DNA of 64,000 bases from CANJIV01 sp046330225 (GTDB lineage: Bacteria > Actinomycetota > Thermoleophilia > Solirubrobacterales > Solirubrobacteraceae): NCBI GenBank assembly GCA_046330225.1, contig JAXLTD010000008.1, forward strand, positions 1 through 64,000. The letters run 5' to 3'. The translations under genes and the position numbers were made by a program. Below, piece by piece: positions 53,004 through 61,256 of this stretch (positions are counted from its first letter, which is position 1; every line of letters starts with the position of its first letter). The notes below the pieces were generated by a model, which did not search any database, was not told the DNA's origin, and saw only the letters and a list, made by a program, of their open reading frames with translations.

Positions 53004-54332
53004 TCAGAGCCGTCCGAGCCAGGGGTGGAAGCAACCGTGGGGATCGTAGGCGGAGCGAACCTCGTCGAGGCGGCGCATGGCCTCGTCGCTCGCGAACCGC
53101 GCCGGGCGCAGGCCGAGGTTCTCATCGCCGAGCTGGATCCCGCTCGCGAGGGGCTCGAGTTCGCGCATCCGGTCCGTGGCCCACCGGGCGAAGGCGGCGT
53201 CGTCGGCCGAATCGGTCCAGATCCCGTACACCCCGATGTACACGTCGTCCTCGAGCGAGTACGCCATGTCGGGCCGGGCGGGCGACGGCCCCCAGTTCAT
53301 CATCGTCAGGTGCGAGGGATCGGGCGGAAGCGTGTGCGCGATGCGGCGCACGCCGGGCAGCAGGTCGCTGCCGCTGGCGCTCGTCCACATGTTGTCGACG
53401 GCGTAGCGGCTCCCGGCCGGGTAGGAGGCGGCCAGCTCGGCCGCCAGGGCCGGCGTGGACGCGAGCGCCGGGGGCGCGGCGCTCAGGGCGTGGTCACCGG
53501 CCGGGCAGGTGTCCAGCGGTGCGAGCGCCGCGCGCGCCGCGTCCTCGCTCTCCGCATGCGCCACGCCCTCGACCGCGATGGCGGTGCCGTGCGCCCCCGT
53601 CACGTCGGGGCGGACCACGACGGACAGCTCGGTGGCGCGAGGCACCTGGGGCCCGATGTCCCGCGCCCAGGCCAGCACCTCGCCCAGCGCCTCGCCGGGA
53701 TAGATCGTCGCGCTGGCCATCACCACCGGGGAGCGGGGATGGAGCTCGAGGTGGAAGCGGGTCACCGCGCCGAAGAAGCCCGGGCCCGAGCCCCGCGCGG
53801 CCCAGTACAGATCCGGGTGACGGGTCGCGTCGGCGCGGACGAGCTCGCCGTCGGCGGTGACCACGTCGATCGCCGCCACGCTCTGGCAGGCCGGTCCGAG
53901 CACGCGGGAGTTCCACCCGATGCCCCCGAGGAGCAGGTACCCGCCCAGCGCCACCGTGGGGCAATGCCCGACCGGGAAGCTGAGGCCGTGCAGTGCGAGG
54001 AGGCGGTCCAGATCGCCTCCGAGGCAGCCTGGCCCGACGGCGGCCGTCCTCGACGCGGCGTCGATGGCCACGTCCGTGAGGCGGGAGACGTCGAGCAGCA
54101 TGCCTCCATCGCGCAGGTGCGACCCCGAGAACGAGTGCCCGCCCGAGCGGATGCCGATGCGCAGGGCGGCGGCCCGGGCGTAGGCGACGGCGGCCACGAC
54201 GTCCTCCTCGCGCTCGGCTACGGCGATGCAGTCCGGGTATCGGGCTGGCGTGCGGGCGTTCCACACCGCAGCCCGGCGGGCCTCCTCGTAGCCGGGGCGT
54301 CCGCGGCGCAAGAGCCGCCGTTCGATCGGCAT
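53004..54332 (-). CDS. FAD-linked oxidase (berberine-bridge type)
   Basis: The 442-residue protein has the PCMH FAD domain: IRSGGHSFSGSHLRDGGMLL with the FAD-binding His, a second site GHCPTVALGGYLLLGGIGW and a DLYWAARGSGPGFFGAVTRF loop. The end YDPHGCFHPW is typical of BBE-like oxidases. It is only 5 nt downstream of the TetR gene, so they form one unit. The substrate is unknown. Confidence 0.85.
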   Translation of the reverse strand: MPIERRLLRRGRPGYEEARRAAVWNARTPARYPDCIAVAEREEDVVAAVAYARAAALRIGIRSGGHSFSGSHLRDGGMLLDVSRLTDVAIDAASRTAAVGPGCLGGDLDRLLALHGLSFPVGHCPTVALGGYLLLGGIGWNSRVLGPACQSVAAIDVVTADGELVRADATRHPDLYWAARGSGPGFFGAVTRFHLELHPRSPVVMASATIYPGEALGEVLAWARDIGPQVPRATELSVVVRPDVTGAHGTAIAVEGVAHAESEDAARAALAPLDTCPAGDHALSAAPPALASTPALAAELAASYPAGSRYAVDNMWTSASGSDLLPGVRRIAHTLPPDPSHLTMMNWGPSPARPDMAYSLEDDVYIGVYGIWTDSADDAAFARWATDRMRELEPLASGIQLGDENLGLRPARFASDEAMRRLDEVRSAYDPHGCFHPWLGRL

Positions 54333-54337
54333 GCCGG

Positions 54338-54922
54338 TCACGCCGGCGCCTTCGGCTCGCGGCGCGCTGCCTCGTTCAGCGCGATCCAGGATTCGACGGC
54401 GGCGTCGACGCCGGCCCGGTCGCCGGTGGCCAGGAGATCGAGGAGGAGGCCGCGGGTGACGGCGACACCGAGACGGGCGTGGGCGCGAGCCTCGGCGGGT
54501 GCCATGCCGGCCACCTCGTTCACCGCTGCGATGGGTTCGACCCATGTGTCGACGATCCCGTCGAGCAGCGCCTCGGTTCCGGGCCGGCCCTGCAGGGCCT
54601 GTCCGTAGACCTCGAAGAAGAGCCGCTCGTTCGGCCACAGGGCCGGGTCGGAGATGTGGCGCCACCAGGCGCGCATAGCCTCGGCCGGGTCCGCGACCGG
54701 GTCGGGAAGGAGCTCGGGCAGCAGCTCGCGCTGGCGCGCCTCGACCGTACGGACGACCTCCGCCCACAGCCCGGCGCGGGAGCCGAAGTGGTGGATGAGC
54801 ATGCGGTGGCTCGTGCCGATGGCGGCGGCCAGCTCGCGGAGGGAGAGGTCGCTCAGGCCGCGCCGAGCGATGTGATCGATCGCGCGATCCAAGAGCCGCT
54901 CCCGGGGGGTTGCCGCCTCCAT
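54338..54922 (-). CDS. TetR-family regulator
   Basis: The 194-residue protein has the TetR HTH (about 8-54) with LSLRELAAAIGTSHRMLIHH. ATG 54922 is preferred; the open frame upstream is not coding. It is divergent from the SRPBCC gene, and a 16-bp palindrome (54932-54947) lies between them. It is co-transcribed with the FAD oxidase. Autoregulation and control of the SRPBCC gene are likely. Confidence 0.88.
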   Translation of the reverse strand: MEAATPRERLLDRAIDHIARRGLSDLSLRELAAAIGTSHRMLIHHFGSRAGLWAEVVRTVEARQRELLPELLPDPVADPAEAMRAWWRHISDPALWPNERLFFEVYGQALQGRPGTEALLDGIVDTWVEPIAAVNEVAGMAPAEARAHARLGVAVTRGLLLDLLATGDRAGVDAAVESWIALNEAARREPKAPA

Positions 54923-54931
54923 GCCCCAAAG

Positions 54932-54947
54932 TGTACCGTCTGGTACA
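54932..54947. promoter_or_regulatory. TetR operator overlapping a start codon
   Basis: TGTACC and GGTACA (54932-54937, 54942-54947) are perfect inverted half-sites separated by four bases. The site ends at the A of the ATG at 54947, so repressor binding would block the start of the SRPBCC transcript directly. Confidence 0.7.
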
Positions 54948-55396
54948 TGATGCCCAAGCCCGTCACTGCCTCCATCGACGTCCGGCAGCCGCGTCCGGCG
55001 GTCTTCGACTTCCTGGACGTCATGGCCAACCATGAGCCGTTCACGGACCACATGCTCGTCGACTGGGAGTACTCCGGCCCGCCGCGCGGGGTCGGATCCA
55101 AGGCCCGCGTCCGCAGCCAGGCTGGCCCGGTCGCCGACGTCATCGACATCGAGGTCGTCGACGCCGAGGCGCCGGCCCGCATCGTCGAGCGCAACGTCGG
55201 GGCGAAGGGCCGGCGCATCGGCACCGGCACCTACGAGCTGGCCGAGATCCCGGGCGGCGGGACGCGCATCACGTTCACCTACGCCTGGGAGCAGGCGCCG
55301 CTCTCCGAGCGGCTCTTCGCCCCGCTCGTGCGCCGGATCCTGCACCGCGGCAACCAGCGGGCGATGGAGCGGCTGGCCGAGCAGCTTCCCGCTTGA
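54947..55396 (+). CDS. SRPBCC (START-like) domain protein
   Basis: The 149-residue protein has a helix-grip lipid-binding fold: TASIDVRQPRPAVFDFLDVM, a strand RITFTYAWEQAPLSERL and a long C-terminal helix. Two ATGs (54947, 54950) start the frame with no ribosome binding site, so the mRNA may be leaderless. It probably binds a hydrophobic ligand. It is under the divergent TetR. Confidence 0.8.
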   Translation: MMPKPVTASIDVRQPRPAVFDFLDVMANHEPFTDHMLVDWEYSGPPRGVGSKARVRSQAGPVADVIDIEVVDAEAPARIVERNVGAKGRRIGTGTYELAEIPGGGTRITFTYAWEQAPLSERLFAPLVRRILHRGNQRAMERLAEQLPA

Positions 55397-55484
55397 GCCG
55401 AAGGCCTCGGCGCCGGCACCGCGCGGCCCGCAGAGGCCGTGGCCGGCGTCGTGCGGCGCAACGGCGCGGGTAGCCTCTATTCTC

Positions 55485-55507
55485 GATAAAGTCGATCGAC
55501 TTTCTAT
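55485..55507. promoter_or_regulatory. Palindromic box upstream of the exported-protein/ExbB locus
   Basis: The core AAAGTCGATCGACTTT (55488-55503) is a perfect 16-bp palindrome within GATAAAG...CTAT, ending 18 bases before GTG 55526. A related box lies at 56263. The position implies an operator controlling the gene; a metal-responsive regulator is a guess. Confidence 0.65.
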
Positions 55508-55525
55508 ACCAAACAGAGGAGCAAC

Positions 55526-56194
55526 GTGTCTCGTTTCCCCAGAACCCGCATCGCTGCCGGCGCCCTGGCCGCCGGCGTCCTCGCTGCCGGCGCACTGGCC
55601 GGCCCCGCTGGCGCCGCCACCGCCAAGTCCCAGTCGCTCAAGGGCACCTTCAAGATCGGCAAGGGCTCGTACTTCCGGATGGTGGTGAAGGGCGGCACCG
55701 TCAAGGGCGGCAAGTTCCTCGAGAACGCCTCGTCGACCGCAACGGACACGACCTACACGCCGCTGCTGCCTGGCGCCGACGGCGGGCTGCGCACCGGTCG
55801 CTACCAGCCCGGTTCGGCCTTCGACGCGAAGGGCAACTCGCTGGCCGGCCGCATCATCAAGCCCACGGGCTTCTTCGGGACGAACTTCGGCCTGCTGACG
55901 GCGGCCAAGGACCCGCAGACGGGGCTCGCCGTGGCGGCGCCGTCGATCACCGTCAAGAACGGCAAGCTCACCGGCAAGATCGCCGCCCTGTCGGCGTCCT
56001 GGAACAAGCAGTTCTTCAACCAGGGCACGCCCAAGCCGGACGGCAAGCGGCCCGGGCTCACGCAGCCCGTGAGCGGCACCTACAGCAAGAAGACCGGCCG
56101 CTACGTCCTCACGTGGGCCAGCCAGATCGTCGGTGGCCCCTTCGACGGGTTCACCGGCGTCTGGCGCCTGACGGGCGCCTTCGTCAAGGGCTAG
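55526..56194 (+). CDS. Exported protein A of the toroid-ExbB locus
   Basis: GAGGA lies six bases before GTG 55526. A signal peptide (IAAGALAAGVLAAGALAGPA) precedes a mature beta-rich domain. Conserved phrases shared with the paralogue at 58880 are GSYFRM, NDGGLK/ADGGLRTGRYQP, TDAQTGL/DPQTGLAV, WNKQFFNQGTPKP and IVGGPFDGFTGVWRLTG. There is no C-terminal anchor. It could be a secreted ligand-binding protein for uptake, by context only. Confidence 0.7.
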   Translation: MSRFPRTRIAAGALAAGVLAAGALAGPAGAATAKSQSLKGTFKIGKGSYFRMVVKGGTVKGGKFLENASSTATDTTYTPLLPGADGGLRTGRYQPGSAFDAKGNSLAGRIIKPTGFFGTNFGLLTAAKDPQTGLAVAAPSITVKNGKLTGKIAALSASWNKQFFNQGTPKPDGKRPGLTQPVSGTYSKKTGRYVLTWASQIVGGPFDGFTGVWRLTGAFVKG

Positions 56195-56262
56195 TCCGGC
56201 GCGCTCAGGTCCGCCCGCGTCCCGGCGGCGCGGGCGGGCCCGAGGGCCGGGTCGGCTATCCG

Positions 56263-56285
56263 GATAAAGTTAGTCGAGTTTGTTG
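56263..56285. promoter_or_regulatory. Second copy of the palindromic box
   Basis: GATAAAGTTAGTCGAGTTTG matches 16 of 23 positions with the box at 55485-55507, including GATAAAGT and TCGA-x-TTT. It lies 60 bases before the toroid gene start. Two copies before two genes of one locus suggest co-regulation. Confidence 0.55.
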
Positions 56286-56345
56286 TGTTCGCCGGCGGCC
56301 GGTGGCCTCGTCGCCGGCGCCTGCTGTTCGCGCCGACGTGGACCC

Positions 56346-58850
56346 ATGACGACGCTCAACCCCCGCTCCTGGGCCGTGATCCGGCCGCTCCTCCGGCGCT
56401 CTCCGGCGCGCCGCGGTGCCGCACTGGCCGCGACCCTCGGGGTCGCTGCCGCGCTCACGGTGCTCGCTGGCACCCTGCCCGCGGCCGCGTTGGGGAAGGG
56501 CAACGCCTCGGCCGCCGCGGGGTTCCTCGAGAACGCTCAGAACGACGACGGCGGCTTCGGCACGCGCCGCGGTCGCGCCTCGGATCCCACCGCGAGCGCC
56601 TGGGTCGCCGTGGCGCTGCTCGCGGCGGGCCGCAACCCCCAGGACGAGTGGATCAAGGGCGGCGACAGCCTCGCCGACTACCTCCGGTCTCACCGCTCGG
56701 CGTTCTCCTCGATCGAGCAGCTGGGCGTGATCGCCCTCGTGCAAGGCGCCTCGGGTGCCGGCGCGTCGCGCTACGGGAATCCGGCGGCCAAGCTGAAGCG
56801 CACGCTCACGCCATCCGCCGTCCGGACCAATCCCCGCGGTGCCGCGATCGCGGTCCTCGGCCTCCTTGCGGTGGGCAGCGATGGCACCGCGCGTGCGGCA
56901 GCCCAGGTGCTCCTCGGCGCGGCACGGCGGGACGGGGGCTGGGGATCGTCCGACAGCGCATCGACCGCACTGGTCCTGCAGGCGCTGGCGAAGGCCGGGG
57001 TCGCCGACCGCGGAACGCCCGCGGTGCGCAGCGGCCTGGAGTACCTCAGGCGGGCGCAGGCCAACGACGGGGCGATCATGACCTCGATCCGCACCGACCC
57101 GGCCGCGACAGGCGGCTCGGTCAGCGCGACGGCATTCGCCATCCAGGCGCTCGATGCGCTCGGCGCCGCGCCGATCCGCACGCCGACCGGGAAGACTCTG
57201 CGGCAGGGTCTCGCGCAATACCAGCAGCGCACCACCGGCGGCCTGTCGTCGAACGGGTCGCTCTACGACACGGCGTTCGCCCCCTCGGTGATCGAGACCG
57301 CGCAGGCCTACCCGGCGTTCAACGGCACGACGTTCCCCCTCGACCAGGTCGCCGCCTCCACCTCGGGCCCCCCCAAGCGGGAGGCCAGCCCGCCCACGAC
57401 GCCGCGGGCCAAGCAGGTCAGCTCCGGGAGCGCCACCACCGGGATCAGCGACGTGTCGAGCACGACGGCCTACGACTCGGGCGCCTACCAGGGCGCCACA
57501 GCCGGGCAGCAGGGATCGGCGACGAAGGGCTCGACCGACCGCGGGAATCAGCGCGCCCGCGGCGGCTCGCAGTCCGGGTCAGCGAGCGGCGGCACCTCGG
57601 TGACGGGCTCGGTGGTCGGAGCGACGTCGGCGCCGAAGCTCGCCACGAGGGCGGGGCAGGACCCCGGAGGGCTGTCCGACCAGGCCAAGGCGGCGATCGC
57701 CCTCGGCGCGATCCTGGCCGCCCTCGCGGTGCTCGGTGCGGTGCTCGATGCGCGTCGTCCGCCCGCCGACGGCCGCTCGCGGGCGCAGGCCGCTGTGGCG
57801 GCGAGCGCGGCGGCGCTGGCCGCGGCCCGGGCGCGCCGGGCCTTCGCCCCTGCCGCAGTTGCGTGCGTCGGACTGGCCCTCGTCGCGGTCCCGTTCGTGA
57901 CGGGCATGTGGTCCCGGGCACCCCAGGGCGCGGCGATGATCGCCGCCTTCGCGCCCTCGATGCGCGAGGCGCGCGTCGCCGCCTACCAGCGGGACCTCGG
58001 CGATCTCGAGCAGGGCATCCGCGAGGCGTCGGCGCGCGGGCCGCGCACGCTCTTCCCGGGCCTCGGGGCCGGCGCGGCTCAGCAGCGATTCGCGACAGCC
58101 GCGCCGATGTTCTCCGGCTTCCGGGCCCAGTGGCCGCGGACGAACGCCAGCCTGCGCAGCGTTGTCGATCCGATCGCAAAGGCGCGGCCCGGCTACGAGG
58201 CGCTGGCCGCCCTGCCGTCGTTCCGCCTGTTCCCCTGGTTCTTCGTCGTGCCGGGCGCGGCGCTCTTCCTGCTCGCGCTCGCCGCGCTCGTGTGGCCGCC
58301 GGCGTGGAGCGGGGTGCGCTGGGGCGTCGTCGCTGTCGGCGCAAGCCTCGTCGCCGCGCCCATCGTGTTCTCGCTGTGGGGCCGTGCGCCGCAAGGGGCG
58401 GCCCTGGTCGAGGCCTTCCGCCCGGTTGAGACTCGGGCCAAGGTCGTTCGCGTGCAGAACGACTTCGGGCAGGTCGCGATCGTCCAGGGCGCCCTGGCTG
58501 GGGAGCTCATCCCTGCCCTTCAGCGCCGCGGGCTCACCCAGGCCGAGATCGACCGGCAGTTCCCGGCCGTGGCTCAGCTGAATCGCCGCTGGATCCAGAT
58601 CCTCAACGGCCTGACGCCGGTGATCGGCGTGATGAGCAACAACGTCCGGCGATTCCAGGCCGTGGCGGAGCTCCCGCCGCTCACCGCCTTCCCCTGGCTC
58701 TTCCTCATCCCGGGCCTGCTGGCCCTCGGCATCGTCGCCGTGCGCTCGGTGCCCCGGCGCCGGCCCGGTGCGGACGCGGCCGTGGCGCCCGCTGCCGCGC
58801 CGTCGCCGGCGGCTGAGGCCCCCCAGCCCGCCCAGGTGTCGTCCGCATGA
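56346..58850 (+). CDS. Alpha/alpha-toroid protein fused to a duplicated membrane module
   Basis: This 834-residue protein has a signal or anchor (residues 25-50). Prenyltransferase/squalene-cyclase-like repeats follow at about 60-330 (QNDDGGFG, RDGGWGSSDSASTALVLQAL, SATAFAIQALDAL). It lacks a DxDD cyclase motif, so a binding role like cobalamin-binding toroids is more likely than terpene cyclisation. After a Ser/Gly/Thr linker there are five membrane helices (about 448-468, 501-520, 623-645, 658-678, 781-800). The extracytoplasmic modules between them are tandem copies (SRAPQGAAMIAAF and GRAPQGAALVEAF; FPWFFVVPG and FPWLFLIPG). Confidence 0.7.
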   Translation: MTTLNPRSWAVIRPLLRRSPARRGAALAATLGVAAALTVLAGTLPAAALGKGNASAAAGFLENAQNDDGGFGTRRGRASDPTASAWVAVALLAAGRNPQDEWIKGGDSLADYLRSHRSAFSSIEQLGVIALVQGASGAGASRYGNPAAKLKRTLTPSAVRTNPRGAAIAVLGLLAVGSDGTARAAAQVLLGAARRDGGWGSSDSASTALVLQALAKAGVADRGTPAVRSGLEYLRRAQANDGAIMTSIRTDPAATGGSVSATAFAIQALDALGAAPIRTPTGKTLRQGLAQYQQRTTGGLSSNGSLYDTAFAPSVIETAQAYPAFNGTTFPLDQVAASTSGPPKREASPPTTPRAKQVSSGSATTGISDVSSTTAYDSGAYQGATAGQQGSATKGSTDRGNQRARGGSQSGSASGGTSVTGSVVGATSAPKLATRAGQDPGGLSDQAKAAIALGAILAALAVLGAVLDARRPPADGRSRAQAAVAASAAALAAARARRAFAPAAVACVGLALVAVPFVTGMWSRAPQGAAMIAAFAPSMREARVAAYQRDLGDLEQGIREASARGPRTLFPGLGAGAAQQRFATAAPMFSGFRAQWPRTNASLRSVVDPIAKARPGYEALAALPSFRLFPWFFVVPGAALFLLALAALVWPPAWSGVRWGVVAVGASLVAAPIVFSLWGRAPQGAALVEAFRPVETRAKVVRVQNDFGQVAIVQGALAGELIPALQRRGLTQAEIDRQFPAVAQLNRRWIQILNGLTPVIGVMSNNVRRFQAVAELPPLTAFPWLFLIPGLLALGIVAVRSVPRRRPGADAAVAPAAAPSPAAEAPQPAQVSSA

Positions 58851-58879
58851 CGCCCCAATCGACCCAAGGAGTCTCACCG

Positions 58880-59584
58880 ATGCCACGTTCCATCCGCCGG
58901 CCGGCCCTCGCGGCTGCCGTGCTCGCGCTGGCCGCGCCGCTCGCGGCAGGCAGCGCCCCGGCCCTCGCCGCCAAGGTCGAGCTCACGGGGACGCTCGGGA
59001 TCAGCCCCGGCCGGCCCGCCTCGAAGGCGATCATCAAGAAGACCCGGGCCAAGTACACGGGCTCGTACTTCCGGATGATCCTGCCCGGTGGCACCGATCG
59101 GTTCTTCCTCAACAGCGACTCCCGGGCCAAGGACAAGTCCTACACGCTGTTTCGCACCGGCAACGACGGCGGCCTGAAGCTCGGGGCGTTCCAGGCCCCG
59201 CCGACGCCCGCGTTCACCGCCAACGGCTTCGCGCGGTCCCGCCGGATCGTGCTCCCTGAGAAGTTCGCGGGCATCGCGTTCTCGATCTCGACGGCCCCGA
59301 CCGATGCGCAGACCGGCCTGGCGGACACGCCGCCGCGGCTGTTCGTCACCGGACGCCGGATCACGGGCGACCTCCGAGCGTGGACCGCGGCCTGGAACCG
59401 CATCTACTTCAACCAGGGCGCGCCGAAGCCCAACGGCACGCTCCCGGGCAAGACCAAGCCGGTCAACGGCACCTACGACCCGAAGACCAAGGCGTACGAG
59501 ATCAGCTGGTACAGCCTCATCGTCGGCGGCCCGTTCAACGGGTTCACCGGGTACTGGCACCTCCAGGGCACGGTGCGTCCGTAG
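58880..59584 (+). CDS. Exported protein B, paralogue of the one at 55526
   Basis: AAGGAG lies eight bases before ATG 58880; an ATG at 58847 overlaps the upstream stop. The signal peptide is AAAVLALAAPLAAGSAPALA. The mature 190 residues share GSYFRM, NDGGLKLG, TDAQTGL, WNRIYFNQGAPKP and IVGGPFNGFTGYWHLQG with the first copy. The stop overlaps the ExbB-like start by 1 nt. The product is probably exposed outside the membrane. Confidence 0.75.
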   Translation: MPRSIRRPALAAAVLALAAPLAAGSAPALAAKVELTGTLGISPGRPASKAIIKKTRAKYTGSYFRMILPGGTDRFFLNSDSRAKDKSYTLFRTGNDGGLKLGAFQAPPTPAFTANGFARSRRIVLPEKFAGIAFSISTAPTDAQTGLADTPPRLFVTGRRITGDLRAWTAAWNRIYFNQGAPKPNGTLPGKTKPVNGTYDPKTKAYEISWYSLIVGGPFNGFTGYWHLQGTVRP

Positions 59585-60261
59585 TGGCGGGACTCGGCCC
59601 TCATCTCGCAGCCTCGGACGCCACGAGCGACGCGCTCTCGGGGATCTCGGGCGCGCTGGAGATCCCCGTGCGCATCGCTGCCGTGGTCGTCCTGGCGCTC
59701 CTGGCGTTCGAGCTCGGCCGCCTGGCCATGGAGGCGTGGCGCCGCGTGCGCCCGTCCTCCCGGCCGGTCGAGGCGATCGCGAGCGAGGCGATGGCCGATC
59801 CGGAGGGCGCGCCCGCCGTGGCCCGCGCTGCGCCCGGGCCGCTGACCGAGCGCGCGATTCTCGATCTCGCCGAGGCGGCGGAGCAGGCCGGCCCGGACGC
59901 CACCGAGCACGCGCTGGCGCGCTACGAGCTGCGGATCCAGCGACGGCTGGACCGCACCCGGATGCTCGTGCGCGCCGGCCCGGCAATCGGGCTCATGGGC
60001 ACGCTGATCCCGCTGGCGCCGGGCCTCAGCGCTCTGGGTGACGGCGACTACAAGCTCCTGGCGGGAGATCTCCAGACGGCGTTCGCCGCGACGGTCGTCG
60101 GAATCCTCGTCGGAACCGGGGCCTACGTGATCACGCTGGTGCGGACCCGGATCTACACGGAGGACTTGACCGGGCTGGAGCGCGCGGTGGCGGCTCGGGC
60201 GCCGGACGTGGCACCGCACCACCGCGTCGAGACGGCGGTCAGCGGCGGGGTGCCGGTGTGA
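59584..60261 (+). CDS. MotA/TolQ/ExbB proton channel family protein
   Basis: The 225-residue protein has three membrane helices (about 28-47, 131-150, 168-187). The signature of the family is AGPAIGLMGTLIPLAPGLSA, followed by LQTAFAATVVGILVGTGAYV. A cytoplasmic loop of about 80 residues lies between helix 1 and 2. It starts at GTG 59584 inside the previous stop and overlaps the DUF2149 gene. It should form a proton-driven motor stator with a partner carrying one helix, here the next gene. Confidence 0.85.
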   Translation: MAGLGPHLAASDATSDALSGISGALEIPVRIAAVVVLALLAFELGRLAMEAWRRVRPSSRPVEAIASEAMADPEGAPAVARAAPGPLTERAILDLAEAAEQAGPDATEHALARYELRIQRRLDRTRMLVRAGPAIGLMGTLIPLAPGLSALGDGDYKLLAGDLQTAFAATVVGILVGTGAYVITLVRTRIYTEDLTGLERAVAARAPDVAPHHRVETAVSGGVPV

Positions 60262-60566
60262 GCCGGGTGGGGCTTGGCCGGCATGGCCAGCTCAACGACG
60301 AAGCCGGGGACCCGCTCGACGGGCTCGTCAACCTGTTCGACCTGGGCATCGTGCTGGCCGTGGCCTTCCTGATCGCCGGCATCGCGCTGGGCGCCAAGAG
60401 CGCGGCGAAGACTCAGCCGAAGCCGACCGCCGGGCAAAAGACCATCACCACTCCCAAGACGAAGCAGACCGCCAGCGGCAAGGGCCAGGCGATCGGCCAG
60501 GTCTACCGGCTGCCCGACGGCCGGCTCGTGCTCGTCGGGCCCGACGGGAAGCCCGCGCAGCCCTGA
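60258..60566 (+). CDS. DUF2149 protein, ExbD-like partner
   Basis: The 102-residue protein has one membrane helix (29-46, GIVLAVAFLIAGIALGA) preceded by DPLDGLVNLFDL, the start expected for DUF2149. A Lys/Thr/Pro linker leads to a C-terminal QVYRLPDGRLVLVG unit. Coupling to the ExbB-like gene (GTGA overlap) supports a stator pair. It is named from memory. Confidence 0.7.
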   Translation: MSRVGLGRHGQLNDEAGDPLDGLVNLFDLGIVLAVAFLIAGIALGAKSAAKTQPKPTAGQKTITTPKTKQTASGKGQAIGQVYRLPDGRLVLVGPDGKPAQP

Positions 60567-60607
60567 CGCCGGCGCGCGGCCGGGGCCGGGGCCGGCCTGA
60601 GGGCCGC

Positions 60608-61216
60608 CTATAGGCAGCCGCCGCCAGCCACGGCGATGTAGGTGATCCGGCGCCGGCCGGAGGTGATGATGTAGCGACCCCGGACCGAGCGGTAGGTCCA
60701 GCCGGCAGTGCGGTGTCCGGCGACACAGCTCCGCGACACTGTGCGGGCCGTTGTGCAGCTCACGTTCGTTGCTCGGATGGCGTGGGCGCCGCCGCTCGCC
60801 TCGGGCCCGAACCGGACGACGACGTCGCCACAGGCGCGGGTCGTCGAGGCGGCCAGGACGCGGAGCCTCGCGACCACGCCGAGATTGCCACCGCCGCAGC
60901 GGCCCGTGATCGAGTAGCGGCCGGCGCTGCGGGACGCGGGAATCCGGGTGTGCACGGAGTAGGCGCTGCGGGAGCCGACGGTCGCAAAGACGGCGGGGAG
61001 GCCGGCGAAATCGTGGACGTGGACGAACGCGCGCGAGATCAGGGTGACCTGGCTGCCGCGGCCGCAGCCGGGCGCCACGCCGTGGACGCGCACGGTTGTC
61101 CCGGCGCGGGCGGTGGACGGGCTGACGCTGATGGTCGGTCCGGCGGCGAACGCGGGAACCGCCAGCGCGGTCGCGATCCCGAGGACGGCGGCGGAGGCGA
61201 TGGCGGGGCGGATCAT
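60608..61216 (-). CDS. Exported cysteine-containing protein
   Basis: The 202-residue product has a signal peptide (ASAAVLGIATALAVPAFA). It has an Ig-like start (TISVSPSTARAGTTVRVHGV) and then a Cys-rich C-terminal half (GGAHAIRATNVSCTTARTVS). That half resembles small actinobacterial beta domains. It is convergent with the DUF2149 gene. Role unknown. Confidence 0.65.
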   Translation of the reverse strand: MIRPAIASAAVLGIATALAVPAFAAGPTISVSPSTARAGTTVRVHGVAPGCGRGSQVTLISRAFVHVHDFAGLPAVFATVGSRSAYSVHTRIPASRSAGRYSITGRCGGGNLGVVARLRVLAASTTRACGDVVVRFGPEASGGAHAIRATNVSCTTARTVSRSCVAGHRTAGWTYRSVRGRYIITSGRRRITYIAVAGGGCL

Positions 61217-61256
61217 GGGGTCTCGCTCTCTGTTCGGGGGACAGGCGGTCGATGCA

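Noticed and set aside
56346..58850. Squalene-hopene or other terpene cyclase
   Set aside because: The repeats are toroid-like, but no DxDD or other cyclase motif is visible and the protein is exported and membrane-bound.
55526..59584. HtaA heme-uptake domain in the two exported paralogues
   Set aside because: The location beside ExbB invited this idea, but the conserved phrases (FNQG, PKP, IVGGPF) do not fit the HtaA pattern I know, so no heme role is claimed.
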